Origin: Pseudomaricurvus alcaniphilus
GTDB lineage: Bacteria; Pseudomonadota; Gammaproteobacteria; Pseudomonadales; Cellvibrionaceae
NCBI RefSeq assembly: GCF_011440395.1
Contig: NZ_JAAOIX010000009.1
Span: 216,128-280,127 of the forward strand
Direction of reading: 5' to 3'
DNA: 64,000 nucleotides
Shown here: in pieces, positions 36,737 through 46,753 of the stretch
Layout of the letters: every line of letters starts with the position of its first letter
Numbering within the stretch: the stretch's first letter is position 1
Position numbers and translations under genes: made by a program
Notes under the pieces: generated by a model
The model's input: only the letters and a program-made list of their open reading frames with translations
Databases searched by the model: none
What the model was told of the DNA's origin: nothing

Positions 36737-37327
36737 TCAGGAACGGCGCTTTTGGTGCTTTTCGAGGTTATCGCGGCGCTTGCGATCACTCTTGCGCAGC
36801 ATAATGTAAGTCGCTCCAGTGCTGCCATGATGTTTCTGTGCGGAGTGAAATGCAAGTACCTCGTCCAGTTGCGGCAGCCAATGAGCGACGCAACTCTTGA
36901 TCAGTGCCGGCTGCTGCCGCCCCTCACCGCGACCATGGGTCACCAGGGCACAGCGAATATCGTGTTGCAGGCAATCCTTGACGAAAGTGAAGAGCGCATT
37001 GCGCGCCTGCTCAATGGTGTGGTTGTGCAAGTCGAGACGGGCTTCAATGCTGTATTTACCGAGGCGCAAATTGCGATAGACACCGTTTTGCACACCGGGG
37101 CGCTTGAATTCCAGCAGCGCGTGGGGGTCCAGTTGCTCGACGAAATCACCCGATAACAGATTGTTTGAGCGGCGCATATCGGCAGTGGCCGCCTTGCGCC
37201 GCTCGAGGCTGTTAAAGCGACTTTCCGCGCTGTTTTTCAACACCACTCGGGGCTCGGCCTTGATCGGCTTGACATCGCCCATGGCGGCGCGAAATGCATC
37301 TAAATCTGTAGGGTCACGACCGGACAT
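36737..37327 (-). CDS. Smr/MutS2-C family endonuclease-like protein
   Basis: This 196-residue protein has a C-terminal Smr domain with LDLHNHTIEQARNAL and VTHGRGEG. Such domains cut nucleic acids; E. coli SmrB cleaves mRNA at collided ribosomes. The domain carries the catalytic-type DLH. The ATG at 37327 has a strong GGAGGAAACC site. The upstream in-frame extension is not used. Confidence 0.82.
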   Translation of the reverse strand: MSGRDPTDLDAFRAAMGDVKPIKAEPRVVLKNSAESRFNSLERRKAATADMRRSNNLLSGDFVEQLDPHALLEFKRPGVQNGVYRNLRLGKYSIEARLDLHNHTIEQARNALFTFVKDCLQHDIRCALVTHGRGEGRQQPALIKSCVAHWLPQLDEVLAFHSAQKHHGSTGATYIMLRKSDRKRRDNLEKHQKRRS

Positions 37328-37499
37328 GGTTTCCTCCCGCTCTGGCAGAGCTTGCGCGGTATAAATGCCGCCTGTTAATAGCTGGGCAACCTCGGATTCA
37401 TTCACGGGTGCATGAATCCGGGGTTGACCAAATGCAACAGGAGGAATTGTAGCAGGAGATAGCGGTCCGGAGTTAGCCGGGCAACCGCTTGAAGAAGCA

Positions 37500-37534
37500 G
37501 ACAGAGCTCTGCGGACCAGCCGCGGAGCCCTGTC
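37500..37534. terminator. Hairpin downstream of acs
   Basis: GACAGAGCTCTGCGG, loop ACCAG, and CCGCGGAGCCCTGTC form a 15-bp stem with two mismatches, 7 bp after the acs stop on the minus strand. There is no T run, so it may be a stabilising or terminator hairpin. Confidence 0.45.
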
Positions 37535-37540
37535 TAGCCG

Positions 37541-39478
37541 TTAGCGATTGAGCCGGTTTTCGATCAGCTCATCCACCACCGCGGGGTCGGCCAGGGTGGA
37601 AGTATCACCCAGGTTTTCCAGTTCATTGGCCGCCACCTTGCGCAGGATGCGGCGCATGATCTTGCCCGAGCGAGTCTTGGGCAGCCCCGGCGCCCACTGG
37701 ATCCAGTCCGGCTTGGCAATGGGGCCGATCTCCTGCACGCAGAGTTGCACCAGCGCCTTGCGCAGCTCATCCGAAGGCTCGACTCCGGCCATGGGCGTTA
37801 CGTAGCAGTAGATGCCCTGCCCTTTAACGTCATGGGGTGCGCCCACCACCGCCGCCTCGGCGATATCCGGGTGCAGTACCAGCGCGCTCTCAATCTCGGC
37901 GGTACCCATGCGATGGCCGCTGACGTTGAGCACATCGTCGACCCGGCCGGTTATCCAGTAGTAACCGTCGGCATCGCGACGGGCACCGTCACCGGTAAAG
38001 TAGTAACCCGGGTAGGTGGAATAATAGGTGTCAATACAGCGCTGGTGATCCCCGTAAACCGTGCGAATCTGGCTCGGCCAGGAGGCCTTGATCGCCAGTG
38101 AGCCCTCACAGGCACCCTCAATCTCCTTGCCTTCGGCATCGAGAATTACCGGCTGTACACCGAAGAAGGGCAGGGTCGCCGAGCCGGGCTTGAGATCGGT
38201 GGCGCCCGGCAGCGGGGTCAGCATATGGGCACCGGTTTCAGTTTGCCACCAGGTATCGACGATCGGGCAGCGTGACTCTCCCACTACCCGGTAGTACCAC
38301 TCCCAGGCCTCGGGGTTGATGGGCTCACCCACGGTACCCAGCAGGCGCAATGAAGCTCGCGAGGTGCCGGTGACCATCTCGTTACCGGCCCCCATCAGGG
38401 CCCGGATCGCCGTCGGTGCGGTGTAGAAAATATTGACCTGGTGCTTGTCCACCACTTCCCAGCAGCGAGCGGCACTGGGGTAGGTCGGCACTCCTTCAAA
38501 CATCAAGGTGATGGCGCCATTGGTCAGCGGCCCGTAGACGATATAACTGTGCCCGGTGACCCAGCCCACATCCGCGGTACACCAGTAGACGTCACCCTCG
38601 TGGTAATCGAAGGTGTACTTGTGGGTCATGGCAGACTGCAGCAGATAGCCGGCGGTGGTGTGCAAGACACCCTTGGGCTGGCCGGTCGAGCCAGAGGTAT
38701 AGAGAATAAACAGCGGGTCTTCCGCGCCCATGGCTTCCGGTTCACAGTCACCGGCGGCGGTGGCAGTTGCCTCGCCGTACCAGATATCCCGGCCTTCCGT
38801 CCACGCCACTTCACCGCCGGTGCGTTTTACCACCAGGCAGGTGTGCACGCCCGAGCACTTGGCCAGTGCCTTGTCCGCATTGCCTTTCAGGGGCACAGAC
38901 TTGCCACCGCGCACACCGCCATCGGCAGTGATCAGCACTTTACAGTCAGAGTCGAGAATACGCCCCTGCAGGGCCTCGGGGGAAAAACCGCCAAAGACAA
39001 TGGAGTGGACCGCACCAATCCTGGCGCAGGCCAGCATGGCGTAAGCCGCCTGGGGAATCATCGGCAGGTAGATACAAACCCGATCGCCCTTCTTGACGCC
39101 CCGCTCCTTGAGCACATTGGCGAGCCTGCAGACTTCGTCGTACAGCTCCTGGTAGGTGATTTTTTGATCCTCATTGGGATCATCCCCTTCCCAGATAATG
39201 GCCACCTGGTCGGCTCTGGCCGGCAGGTGTCGATCGATGCAGTTGACACTTGCATTCAGCTCACCACCCTCAAACCAGCTGGCAGTGCCCTTGTGGAAGT
39301 CAAACTGCTGGACCGTCTCCCAGGGTTTGCTCCAGGTGAGAAACTCCTCAGCTTGCTGGGCCCAGAAAGTATCCGGGTCCTCCACCGATTGCTTGTACAT
39401 CGCCTCGTACTTGTCTTTGTCAATCCAGGCGGACCGGGCGAGTTCTTCAGATACCGGGTATAAATGAACTTCTGACAT
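37541..39478 (-). CDS. acs: Acetyl-CoA synthetase
   Basis: This 645-residue AMP-forming enzyme makes acetyl-CoA from acetate and ATP. Visible motifs are [19 protein letters not shown] (A3), [10 protein letters not shown] (A5), and [20 protein letters not shown], with the acetylation-prone lysine in [13 protein letters not shown] near the C-terminus. The size is normal. GGAG precedes the ATG. Confidence 0.96.
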   Translation of the reverse strand: MSEVHLYPVSEELARSAWIDKDKYEAMYKQSVEDPDTFWAQQAEEFLTWSKPWETVQQFDFHKGTASWFEGGELNASVNCIDRHLPARADQVAIIWEGDDPNEDQKITYQELYDEVCRLANVLKERGVKKGDRVCIYLPMIPQAAYAMLACARIGAVHSIVFGGFSPEALQGRILDSDCKVLITADGGVRGGKSVPLKGNADKALAKCSGVHTCLVVKRTGGEVAWTEGRDIWYGEATATAAGDCEPEAMGAEDPLFILYTSGSTGQPKGVLHTTAGYLLQSAMTHKYTFDYHEGDVYWCTADVGWVTGHSYIVYGPLTNGAITLMFEGVPTYPSAARCWEVVDKHQVNIFYTAPTAIRALMGAGNEMVTGTSRASLRLLGTVGEPINPEAWEWYYRVVGESRCPIVDTWWQTETGAHMLTPLPGATDLKPGSATLPFFGVQPVILDAEGKEIEGACEGSLAIKASWPSQIRTVYGDHQRCIDTYYSTYPGYYFTGDGARRDADGYYWITGRVDDVLNVSGHRMGTAEIESALVLHPDIAEAAVVGAPHDVKGQGIYCYVTPMAGVEPSDELRKALVQLCVQEIGPIAKPDWIQWAPGLPKTRSGKIMRRILRKVAANELENLGDTSTLADPAVVDELIENRLNR

Positions 39479-39784
39479 ATCAACTCCAATCTGATCACTA
39501 TTTATTGTTCGACTGAGTCCATCTTAGGGCACCTGCGGCAAGGACAACACCCTACTTTGGTCGGAATCCCCGGGGCCTGGCGGGGCAATCCACAAGATTC
39601 ACTCCCTGCTGCTGCAGTTTCTGCGCAACAATACCTGCGAAACAATACCTGCGAAACAATACCTTAGATAAAGAGTCCGGGATAAAGAGCCCGGGATAGA
39701 GTGCCGGCGACAGAACCCCAGCACCAACAGCCCTTGCCCTGTGCGCCGATCAGGCCGCACTACTCCGCGACTGTCCCGCACCTG
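39479..39784. other. Noncoding gap with two 14-bp tandem repeats
   Basis: The stretch between panC and acs holds two adjacent short tandem tracts of period 14: AACAATACCTGCGA (39627-39665, two full units and a partial) and GATAAAGAGTCCGG (39667-39708, three units, diverging). No convincing small gene was seen. The upstream side contains the acs leader. Confidence 0.7.
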
Positions 39785-40636
39785 TCAACTGAGCGTCACC
39801 GAAACATTATCAATAAGCCTGGCGCCAGTGACGAACATCGCCCCCAACAGGGTAATGCGCTGGTCCTCCGCCGCTGCCGGGCGCAAGCTGTCACTGTTCA
39901 TAATGGCAAAGTAGTCCACTTTGAAACCCGCCTGTTCAATCTGCTGGCAGGCCTCGCGCTGAATCCGGTCAAAATCCTTGCGCCCGGCGCGAATCTGGTC
40001 GACAGCCCAGTTCAGGCTTTGGTTCAGCTGCACCACCCGCGGCCGCTCCGCCGGGGTAATAAAGCCGTTGCGCGAACTCATGGCCAGCCCGTCCGCCTCA
40101 CGCAGGGTCTCGCCAGCGGTAATCTGCACCGGCATGCACAAGTCTGCCGCCATGCGCCGAATCACCGCTAACTGCTGGTAATCCTTGCTGCCAAACACCG
40201 CTTCATCCGGCTGCACGATATTGAACAGCTTGGTCACCACCGTGGTTACCCCCTCGAAGTGACCGGGCCGACTGGCGCCGCAGAGCACGTCGGTCATTAC
40301 CGGGCAGATCACCCGGGTCTGTGCCTCCATACCATTGGGGTACATTTCCCGGTCATCGGGATGAAAAACGTAGTCGCAGCCCGCCGCCGCCAGCTTGTCG
40401 CAGTCGTCCTGGAAGGTGCGCGGGTATTTGTCCAGATCCTCGTTTTTGCCAAACTGTAAGCCGTTGACAAAAATCGAACACACCACCACATCGTTGCTCT
40501 GCCGCGCCCGCTCAATCAGGCTGATGTGACCGCGATGGAGATTGCCCATGGTGGGCACGAAGCCGATACGCTTGCCAGCCAGGCGCTCGCCGCGCAGGGC
40601 CTCGCGCAGCGGGGTGATATGGTGGTGTATTTGCAT
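39785..40636 (-). CDS. panC: Pantothenate synthetase
   Basis: This 283-residue enzyme joins pantoate and beta-alanine using ATP. Motifs: [16 protein letters not shown] (HIGH-like), FGSKDYQQ, and AMSSRN. The substrate-site phrase, usually FVNPLQF, reads FVNGLQF here. panB is not adjacent. AGGATGATGCT precedes the ATG. Confidence 0.94.
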   Translation of the reverse strand: MQIHHHITPLREALRGERLAGKRIGFVPTMGNLHRGHISLIERARQSNDVVVCSIFVNGLQFGKNEDLDKYPRTFQDDCDKLAAAGCDYVFHPDDREMYPNGMEAQTRVICPVMTDVLCGASRPGHFEGVTTVVTKLFNIVQPDEAVFGSKDYQQLAVIRRMAADLCMPVQITAGETLREADGLAMSSRNGFITPAERPRVVQLNQSLNWAVDQIRAGRKDFDRIQREACQQIEQAGFKVDYFAIMNSDSLRPAAAEDQRITLLGAMFVTGARLIDNVSVTLS

Positions 40637-40749
40637 AGCATCATCCTGTTAATACTGATGGTGACTGTGTATTGATGGCGCCGGGAGTATACTGCAAGGG
40701 AGTGACTGTAACCCGGCGGCACAGAATGGTGCTGCCGTATTGGCCTGGT

Positions 40750-40918
40750 CTAGGAGCCTGTCGGACTTAGGGTTGCTCTGCTGCGAAAAAGCCGAGTTTG
40801 GCCATTTTTTAACCATTTTCTCGTTAAATAGAACCACTATTCGCCTCAAAAATGGTTAAAAACTGACTCAAATCGGACTTTCTCTCGCTACGGGCACCTA
40901 AGTCCGACAGGCTCCTAG
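40750..40918. mobile_element. MITE-like element at the dnaB stop codon
   Basis: A 169-bp noncoding stretch has perfect 22-bp terminal inverted repeats (40750-40771 and 40897-40918, with core GGAGCCTGTCGGACTTAGG), flanked or ended by CTAG at both tips. The interior has a 14-bp inverted pair (TTTTTAACCATTTT at 40806-40819 and its complement at 40849-40862). No transposase is present. The right tip supplies or contains the TAG stop of dnaB, and CTAG may be a target duplication. Confidence 0.75.
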
Positions 40919-42414
40919 AAATCGTCCATCTGGTTATAGTACTCCGGCGCCAGGTTCTCGAAACGGGTAAATTTGCCCACAAACGCCGCTTTACTGGTGC
41001 CCACCTCGCCGTTACGCTGCTTGCCCACAATCAGTTCGGCAACGCCCTTGTCCTGGCTCTCCTCGTTGTAGTACTCGTCCCGGTAGATAAACAGGATCAC
41101 GTCGGCATCCTGCTCGATGGCGCCCGATTCCCGCAGATCCGAGTTCATCGGCCGCTTATTTGGGCGCTGCTCCACGCCCCGGTTCAACTGCGACAGGGCA
41201 ATGACCGGGCAGCTGTACTCCTTGGCCAGGGCCTTGAGGGAGCGTGATATTTCCGAGATCTCCTGGGTCCGGCCCTCGCTGCGACCGGACACCTGCATCA
41301 GCTGCAGGTAGTCGAGCATGATCATGCCCGGCCGGCTGCGCTCCTCCAACTCTTCCTGGGTCAGCTCGGGATTCTTCTGCTGCAACTCCATCAAGTGGGT
41401 GCGGGTCACTCGCTTGACCCGGGCCCGCACCTCTTGCGGCGTCAGCCCGGGGGTATCGTCGATATACAGCGGCTTATCCTTGAGCTTGGCCACCGCGGTG
41501 GAGAGCTTGGGCCAGTCCTCCTCGGTGAGGGAGCCGTTGCGCAACTTGTTGGCCTCGATGCGCCCCAGCGAGGACAGCATCCGCATCACCAGGGCATCGG
41601 CCGGCATCTCCATACTGAACACCAGCGCCGGCTTCGACTGGGTCATGATTGCCGCCTCGACAAAATTCAGCGCCAGCGCGGTCTTGCCCATAGAGGGCCG
41701 CGCCGCGAGGATAATCAGCTCGCCCGGCTGCCAGCCCGAAGTGCGCTCGTCGAGGTCGGTGAGGCCACTGGAGAGGCCGGTGAGATCGCTGCCGGAGCGA
41801 AAGCGCTGGTCGATCTTTTCGACCGATATCTTCAGCAGCGAATTGGCGTCCAGAAAGCCGCCGTCCTTGGGTCGCTCTTCGGCAATTTGCGCCACCCGCC
41901 GCTCGGCCATCTGCAGCAGGTCGTCGGAATCCAGGCCGGCCGGGTTCTGGCTGGAGCGGCTGATCTCATTGGCGGCGTGGATCAGCTGGCGCAGGGTTGA
42001 GCGCTCCCGCACAATCCTGGCGTAGGCGCTGATATTGGTGGCACTGGGGGTATGGGATGCCATCTCGGACAGGTAGCTGAGCCCGCCGACCCGTTCCAGC
42101 AGATCGTTGCGGTGCAGCTCTTCCGACAGGGTAATGACATCGAGGGGCTGGCCGTCTTCCGCCAGGCGCGCCATCATCAGGAAAATCTGGCTGTGGCTCT
42201 CGCGGTAGAAATCCGTTTCGGAGAGGATTTCCGAGACCTGGTCAAAGCGCTGGTTATCCAGCATCAGGCCGCCCAGCACCGCCTGTTCTGCCTCGATTGA
42301 ATGCGGCATCGGGTCCCGCGCCGCCGGCTCCTCGCGCCTGGCGTCGTAGTCCTGATTGTAGTCCGGATCATAGTCCGGCTGGTAATCCAGTGAGGGCGGG
42401 TAGGAGTCGGTCAT
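40915..42414 (-). CDS. dnaB: Replicative DNA helicase DnaB
   Basis: This 499-residue hexameric helicase opens DNA at the replication fork. The N-terminal DnaG-binding domain includes HSIEAEQAVLGGLMLDNQRFDQV. The Walker A is ARPSMGKTALALN, and DYLQLM and LSQLNRGVEQRPNKRPMNSDLRESGAIEQDAD follow. The stop TAG lies within the tip of the MITE-like element. It is last in the rpsF-rpsR-rplI block on this strand. Confidence 0.97.
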   Translation of the reverse strand: MTDSYPPSLDYQPDYDPDYNQDYDARREEPAARDPMPHSIEAEQAVLGGLMLDNQRFDQVSEILSETDFYRESHSQIFLMMARLAEDGQPLDVITLSEELHRNDLLERVGGLSYLSEMASHTPSATNISAYARIVRERSTLRQLIHAANEISRSSQNPAGLDSDDLLQMAERRVAQIAEERPKDGGFLDANSLLKISVEKIDQRFRSGSDLTGLSSGLTDLDERTSGWQPGELIILAARPSMGKTALALNFVEAAIMTQSKPALVFSMEMPADALVMRMLSSLGRIEANKLRNGSLTEEDWPKLSTAVAKLKDKPLYIDDTPGLTPQEVRARVKRVTRTHLMELQQKNPELTQEELEERSRPGMIMLDYLQLMQVSGRSEGRTQEISEISRSLKALAKEYSCPVIALSQLNRGVEQRPNKRPMNSDLRESGAIEQDADVILFIYRDEYYNEESQDKGVAELIVGKQRNGEVGTSKAAFVGKFTRFENLAPEYYNQMDDF

Positions 42415-42554
42415 GACAGTGGCAGATCAGGTTTTGGGGAGCAGGGTAGTGTGCAACCGGGCGGCCGGAATGGCAAGTGCCCAGCCGGGAAATCCTCTGC
42501 GCAGGGGCCGCTGCCCGGGCAGCCAACCCACCCGGGTGCTGCCTCTGTAACGCA

Positions 42555-42613
42555 CACGGGCGCAACACCTTGCCAACTGTGCAAGTGCACAGCAGCCTGG
42601 GGTTGCGCCCGTG
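42555..42613. terminator. Long hairpin between rplI and dnaB
   Basis: CACGGGCGCAAC (42555-42566) is perfectly complementary to GTTGCGCCCGTG (42602-42613). The 297-bp gap between rplI and dnaB contains no gene I can support. The structure may attenuate or separate transcription. Confidence 0.4.
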
Positions 42614-42711
42614 GTGAGAAGAATTGCGCGGGGACCACAGCGGCCATTACGACTACTGCGCGGCCCTTGCGTCAGCTCTTCAGCTTGCCAGCTTCAGCTA
42701 TTCAGCGTCGA

Positions 42712-43158
42712 CTATTCAGCTTCAACGACGATCTTAACGGTGCAGGTGACTTCGGCGTGCAGCTGCACGTCCACATCAAATTCACCCACTTCCCGCAGCG
42801 TGCCTTCCGGCAGCTTCACTTCCGACTTGCTCACTTCCACGCCTGCAGCAGTGATGGCGTCGGCCAGGTCGCGAGTACCGATGGAGCCAAACAGCTTGCC
42901 CTCGTCGCCGGCATTCGCCTTGATATTGACCACCAGGTCTTTGAGCTTCTCGGCGCGAGCTTCAGCTACTGCCTTCTTCTCAGCTGCAGCTGCTTCCAGT
43001 TCGGCGCGACGGGCTTCAAACTCAGCCACGTTGGCTGCAGTTGCCGGTATTGCCTTACCCTGTGGGATCAGGAAGTTGCGACCGAAACCGGCCTTCACAG
43101 ACACCTGGTCACCAATGGTGCCAAGCTTGCCCACTTTTTCGAGCAGAATAACGTTCAT
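42712..43158 (-). CDS. rplI: 50S ribosomal protein L9
   Basis: This 148-residue protein starts with [36 protein letters not shown], the L9 N-terminal domain, followed by the long connecting helix rich in Ala/Glu and the C-terminal domain. AGGGGAT precedes the ATG. Confidence 0.97.
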   Translation of the reverse strand: MNVILLEKVGKLGTIGDQVSVKAGFGRNFLIPQGKAIPATAANVAEFEARRAELEAAAAEKKAVAEARAEKLKDLVVNIKANAGDEGKLFGSIGTRDLADAITAAGVEVSKSEVKLPEGTLREVGEFDVDVQLHAEVTCTVKIVVEAE

Positions 43159-43201
43159 TTCGTTAATCCCCTAAGTTAAATTCAACATTCACACACTGTG
43201 T

Positions 43202-44074
43202 TTACTCGCCGGCACTTTTGTCCAGGCGAACCTTGATGCGTGAACGAAAGTCTATCCACGTATCCATCACTGCCATTATTGCCAGCAGAGCCGTTAACGG
43301 GCTCACCAGCAACAGGCCCAAATAAAACAAAATCAGCCACTGTACGCCCATCGCCCGGGCCTTGACCGCGTAATGCACAATTGCGACACCAACCAGCACC
43401 AGCGGCAAGCCGAACACGCTCGCCCAAATGCGGTAATCGCCGCCCTGCAACCAGCAGTACAACAGGGCTGCAAAACAGGCCAGTGCCTGTACCGGCGACA
43501 ACCGCAAGCTGTGGAACTCTGCCTGCAACCCACCGGGGTTGTAGAGCAGTGCCTGCCACCAGCGCCCCAGCAACACACTCAGTAGCGAGCTCACTGCGAC
43601 CACGTAGGCGATCAGGCCCACCACAAAGTTTTCCGAGGGTGCCAGTATTGCAGTGCCCTCGGGAGCTTCCGCTTGCATCTGCGCAAACATATCCCCCAGC
43701 GCCCGGGTAATATCGGCGACCGGATCCGGGATAGCCATGGCTGTCAGCAGCGCCAGCAGGCAACTGAGGGCGATAACACCCATCATCGTTGACGGCCAGC
43801 TATTGCTGCTGCGCAGCAACTGCGCGGCCAGGTAAGTTACCAGCAGGCCGGCAAAGGTCACTACCGGCATCAGCGGCCCCAGATTACTGATCCAGAGCGC
43901 CGCCAGCGCCGGCAACATCGCCCACAGCAAAATCATGCTGCCGTCGAGACTGCCGCGGCGCAGGGTTACCAGGGCAACCGTAGCCGGGCTGATCAACGGA
44001 AACCAGCTGCCCGCAATAGCCACCACAGCGGCCTGCACGCGACCACGCATAATAAAATTCGCCAGGGCGCGCAC
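43202..44074 (-). CDS. Multi-span membrane protein between rpsR and rplI
   Basis: This 290-residue protein has about seven hydrophobic spans and no catalytic motif I recognise. A membrane protein at this place, between rpsR and rplI, is conserved in Pseudomonas relatives and resembles the DUF2232/YybS type. It starts with GTG 12 bp after the rpsR stop. Function unknown. Confidence 0.7.
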   Translation of the reverse strand: MRALANFIMRGRVQAAVVAIAGSWFPLISPATVALVTLRRGSLDGSMILLWAMLPALAALWISNLGPLMPVVTFAGLLVTYLAAQLLRSSNSWPSTMMGVIALSCLLALLTAMAIPDPVADITRALGDMFAQMQAEAPEGTAILAPSENFVVGLIAYVVAVSSLLSVLLGRWWQALLYNPGGLQAEFHSLRLSPVQALACFAALLYCWLQGGDYRIWASVFGLPLVLVGVAIVHYAVKARAMGVQWLILFYLGLLLVSPLTALLAIMAVMDTWIDFRSRIKVRLDKSAGE

Positions 44075-44086
44075 AGTAGTATTGTC

Positions 44087-44314
44087 TTATTCGTGGCTGT
44101 CCGTATAGGGCAGCAGAGCCAGGTAACGAGCGCGCTTGACCGCAGTGGCCAATTGACGCTGATACTTCGCTTTGGTACCTGTAATACGGCTGGGTACAAT
44201 TTTACCGGTCTCTGAGACGTAGGCCTTCAGAGTTTCCAGGTCTTTATAGTCGATCTGCTTTACACCTTCGGCTGTGAAGCGGCAGAACTTACGACGACGG
44301 AAAAAACGTGCCAT
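44087..44314 (-). CDS. rpsR: 30S ribosomal protein S18
   Basis: This 75-residue protein reads [17 protein letters not shown] at the start and matches S18 throughout ([26 protein letters not shown]). It lies 11 bp after rpsF. Confidence 0.98.
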   Translation of the reverse strand: MARFFRRRKFCRFTAEGVKQIDYKDLETLKAYVSETGKIVPSRITGTKAKYQRQLATAVKRARYLALLPYTDSHE

Positions 44315-44325
44315 GTAATTACTCC

Positions 44326-44769
44326 TTATTCTTCGTCAGCTTCTTCAGTGCCAGAATCTTCGTTAGAAGAACTGTTATCTGCGCTGTCATTCCTGTTGGG
44401 GTTATCATCGCGACGCTCCTGGCGGCTGGCCTTGCGCTCGCGACTCTCTTTCTCCGCCTTCATGATCGGCGACTCTTCGCTAACACCTTCGTCCATACGC
44501 ATAACCAGGTTACGCAGGATGGCATCGTTATAGCGGAAGTTGGTGGTCAACTCTTCCAACACTTCTTCACTGCACTCCACATTCATCAGAATGTAATGGG
44601 CCTTGTGAATCTTGTTGATGGAGTAAGCCATTTGACGGCGACCCCAGTCTTCAAGGCGGTGCACAGCACCACCGGCATCCTTGATGGTTGCAGTGTAGCG
44701 ATCAACCATGCCGGACACTTGCTCGCTCTGGTCCGGATGAACCAGAAAAACTATTTCGTAATGACGCAT
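44326..44769 (-). CDS. rpsF: 30S ribosomal protein S6
   Basis: This 147-residue protein has the S6 core ([48 protein letters not shown]) and an acidic, Ser/Asn-rich tail from about residue 100 that is longer than in E. coli. It leads the block. Confidence 0.97.
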   Translation of the reverse strand: MRHYEIVFLVHPDQSEQVSGMVDRYTATIKDAGGAVHRLEDWGRRQMAYSINKIHKAHYILMNVECSEEVLEELTTNFRYNDAILRNLVMRMDEGVSEESPIMKAEKESRERKASRQERRDDNPNRNDSADNSSSNEDSGTEEADEE

Positions 44770-44870
44770 TATGGCTCCTTACGGGTTAAAGCCTCCCGGA
44801 CCGTTTCCACAGAAACCAGGCCAGTGAGGCAAGGAGAACCGGAAATTTCACTCCGGTCGTATTTGGGGCC
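44770..44870 (-). promoter_or_regulatory. rpsF leader, possible S6:S18 autoregulatory RNA
   Basis: The untranslated leader of about 100 nt between the promoter and rpsF contains several short hairpins and CCGGGAGGC near the ribosome site. Many bacteria control rpsF-rpsR through a leader that binds the S6:S18 complex. This assignment rests on position and rough resemblance only. Confidence 0.35.
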
Positions 44871-44874
44871 GCGT

Positions 44875-44903
44875 ATTCTAGGCGGCCTCCCCGGTGATTG
44901 CAA
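44875..44903 (-). promoter_or_regulatory. Sigma-70 promoter of rpsF block
   Basis: On the minus strand TTGCAA (44903-44898), 17 bp, and TAGAAT (44880-44875). Near-consensus spacing and boxes, about 105 bp upstream of rpsF. Confidence 0.7.
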
Positions 44904-45003
44904 CAATTTGTCGCTTTATTGATCAGCAGCCAAAGGCTATGCTCGTCACCTCGGCCCCTGTGGCCCATGACTCACCCCAGCAAACCTTTCGGGAGATTTA
45001 GCA

Positions 45004-45471
45004 ATGCGCATTTGGGTTGACGCCGACGCCACCCCCAAACCGGTCAAGGATATCCTCTTCCGCGCCGCCCAGCGCCAGCAGGTAACCACCACCCTGGTAG
45101 CCAACCAGCCCCTGAGCCTGCCCAATTCGCCCTACCTGAAAAGCGTGCAGGTGGCGGCCGGCTTCGATATCGCCGACAACTACATCGTGCAGCAGTGCCA
45201 GGCGGGCGACCTGGTGATCACCGCCGACATCCCCCTGGCCGCCGAAGTGGTGGCCAAGGGCGCCGTCGCCATCGATCCACGGGGCGAAAAATACAGCCGC
45301 GAAAATATCCGCCAGCGCCTGGCAATGCGCGATTTTATGGAGGAAATGCGCAGCATCGGACAAGTCAGTGGCGGCCCCAAGGCCTTCAACCACCAGGATC
45401 GCCAGGCGTTTGCCAACAGCCTCGACCGACTGCTGAGCAAGCGGCCGACCCCGCGACCGAGCGGCAATTAG
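45004..45471 (+). CDS. YaiI/YqxD family protein (UPF0178)
   Basis: This 155-residue protein begins [22 protein letters not shown], the PIN-like metal site of the DUF188 family, with [15 protein letters not shown] and [22 protein letters not shown]. It is a predicted nuclease-like fold of unknown role. The SRAP gene follows 11 bp later in the same direction. Confidence 0.85.
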   Translation: MRIWVDADATPKPVKDILFRAAQRQQVTTTLVANQPLSLPNSPYLKSVQVAAGFDIADNYIVQQCQAGDLVITADIPLAAEVVAKGAVAIDPRGEKYSRENIRQRLAMRDFMEEMRSIGQVSGGPKAFNHQDRQAFANSLDRLLSKRPTPRPSGN

Positions 45472-45482
45472 AGGGCAAACCC

Positions 45483-46172
45483 ATGTGCGGCAGATACAAC
45501 ATCATCGACGACAGCCTGACCCAGGTACTGGTTATCCAGCTCGGCATCGACCTGCGCCTGCCGACGCGCTTTAACATCGCACCCACCGAGCAGGTCCCCG
45601 TTATCCATGAAGCCGACGGCCAGCGCCAGTGCCGGCAGATGCGCTGGTGGCTGGTGCCCTCCTGGTCGGACGGACCCGGTACAAAATACGCCATGTTCAA
45701 TGCCCGCGCCGAATCAGTGGCCACCAGCCCGGCCTTTCGCGGCCCGTTCCGGCGCCAGCGGGCGATCCTGCCGGCGAGCAATTTTATCGAGTGGCAGCCG
45801 CAGGACAATGGCAAACAGGCCTGGCAGATCGCTCGCCCGGACGCCGCCATAGCTTTCGCCGGACTCTGGGACTGCTGGCAACGGGACGACCAGGTCATCT
45901 ATTCCTGTACGATTGTCACCACCGACGCGGTACCGCAATTTCGCCATATCCACAAACGCATGCCCCTGATGCTGGACAGCGCCGCCTGTGAGCAGTGGCT
46001 CGACCACAACCAGCCAGCCAGCGCCATCGCCCCGCTACTGCAACCCCACTTGCCCGGCCCCCTGGCGGTGACCCCGGTTAGCAACACCATCAATAACGCC
46101 CGTCACAAGATCCCGGCCACAGCCACCGGCCCCAGCGAGACGATTGAAGCCCACCAGCCCGACGGCGATTAA
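45483..46172 (+). CDS. SRAP/HMCES-type DNA-protein crosslink protein
   Basis: This 229-residue SOS-response-associated (SRAP, YedK) protein has the catalytic Cys2 (MCGRYN), FNIAPTEQVPV, NARAES, ASNFIEW and HKRMP. The family crosslinks to abasic sites in single-stranded DNA to shield them. Removing the initiator Met exposes Cys2. GAGGGCAAACCC precedes the ATG. Confidence 0.92.
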   Translation: MCGRYNIIDDSLTQVLVIQLGIDLRLPTRFNIAPTEQVPVIHEADGQRQCRQMRWWLVPSWSDGPGTKYAMFNARAESVATSPAFRGPFRRQRAILPASNFIEWQPQDNGKQAWQIARPDAAIAFAGLWDCWQRDDQVIYSCTIVTTDAVPQFRHIHKRMPLMLDSAACEQWLDHNQPASAIAPLLQPHLPGPLAVTPVSNTINNARHKIPATATGPSETIEAHQPDGD

Positions 46173-46214
46173 GCGGCACCTGACAAGGCCACCTGCCAAA
46201 AAATACCACTCCTT

Positions 46215-46242
46215 TGTCAACCCTTGCGCCGGCCGCGCGTTA
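46215..46242 (+). promoter_or_regulatory. Candidate ECF-type promoter
   Basis: TGTCAACC (46215-46222), 15 bp, CGTTA (46238-46242). It resembles ECF sigma promoters (AAC motif and CGT motif) and lies 120 bp before the periplasmic repeat protein, close to an ECF sigma gene. A tentative call. Confidence 0.35.
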
Positions 46243-46361
46243 TATAGAGCAAGCGCCTGTTTTTACCTTGCGCCCCGGACCGACGGGTTTCAGACCGGCC
46301 GGTAGCGGCGGCAACTGGCCCCGCAATCTGCCTGCTATTTTATTTAAAAGGAGTACCACTT

Positions 46362-46694
46362 ATGAAAATTCGCACCCTGCCCCTGCTGGCCCTGCTCAGT
46401 ATCGCACTGCCCACCATGGCCCAGGCCGATGCTGGCGATCGTATCGAAAGGCACTATGATAATAAAGGCGATCGCATCGAACGCCACCTCGATCGCAAGG
46501 GGGATCGCATCGAGCGCCACTATGATAAACAGGCTGACCGGGCCGATGCTGCCGGCAAACCACGGCTGGCCGACAAGCTGGAAAACCGGGGCGACCGCAT
46601 CGACAATCACCTCAGTAAAAAAGGCGCCAGAATCGATCACCATCTGGACAAGAAAGGACAAAGGCTGCATCGTCGCTATGACCAACAGCATTAA
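46362..46694 (+). CDS. Secreted protein with charged GDRIERH repeats
   Basis: This 110-residue protein has a signal peptide (MKIRTLPLLALLSIALPTMAQA) and a mature chain of short repeats of the form (K)GDRIERH-(Y/L)-D-(x)-K. About five imperfect copies are visible up to residue 107. It is His, Asp, Arg and Lys rich and could bind metal or act as a periplasmic buffer. AAGGAG stands before the ATG. The next genes are an ECF sigma factor and its putative partners. Function not known. Confidence 0.6.
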   Translation: MKIRTLPLLALLSIALPTMAQADAGDRIERHYDNKGDRIERHLDRKGDRIERHYDKQADRADAAGKPRLADKLENRGDRIDNHLSKKGARIDHHLDKKGQRLHRRYDQQH

Positions 46695-46753
46695 CCGCAC
46701 ATCAATAGACCTTTTTCAACTGCCGGGAGTCTGAGCTGGACAAGCCACAGGCA

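Noticed and set aside
38441..39463. Long plus-strand frame opposite acs
   Set aside because: Antisense shadow of acs without any recognisable domain.
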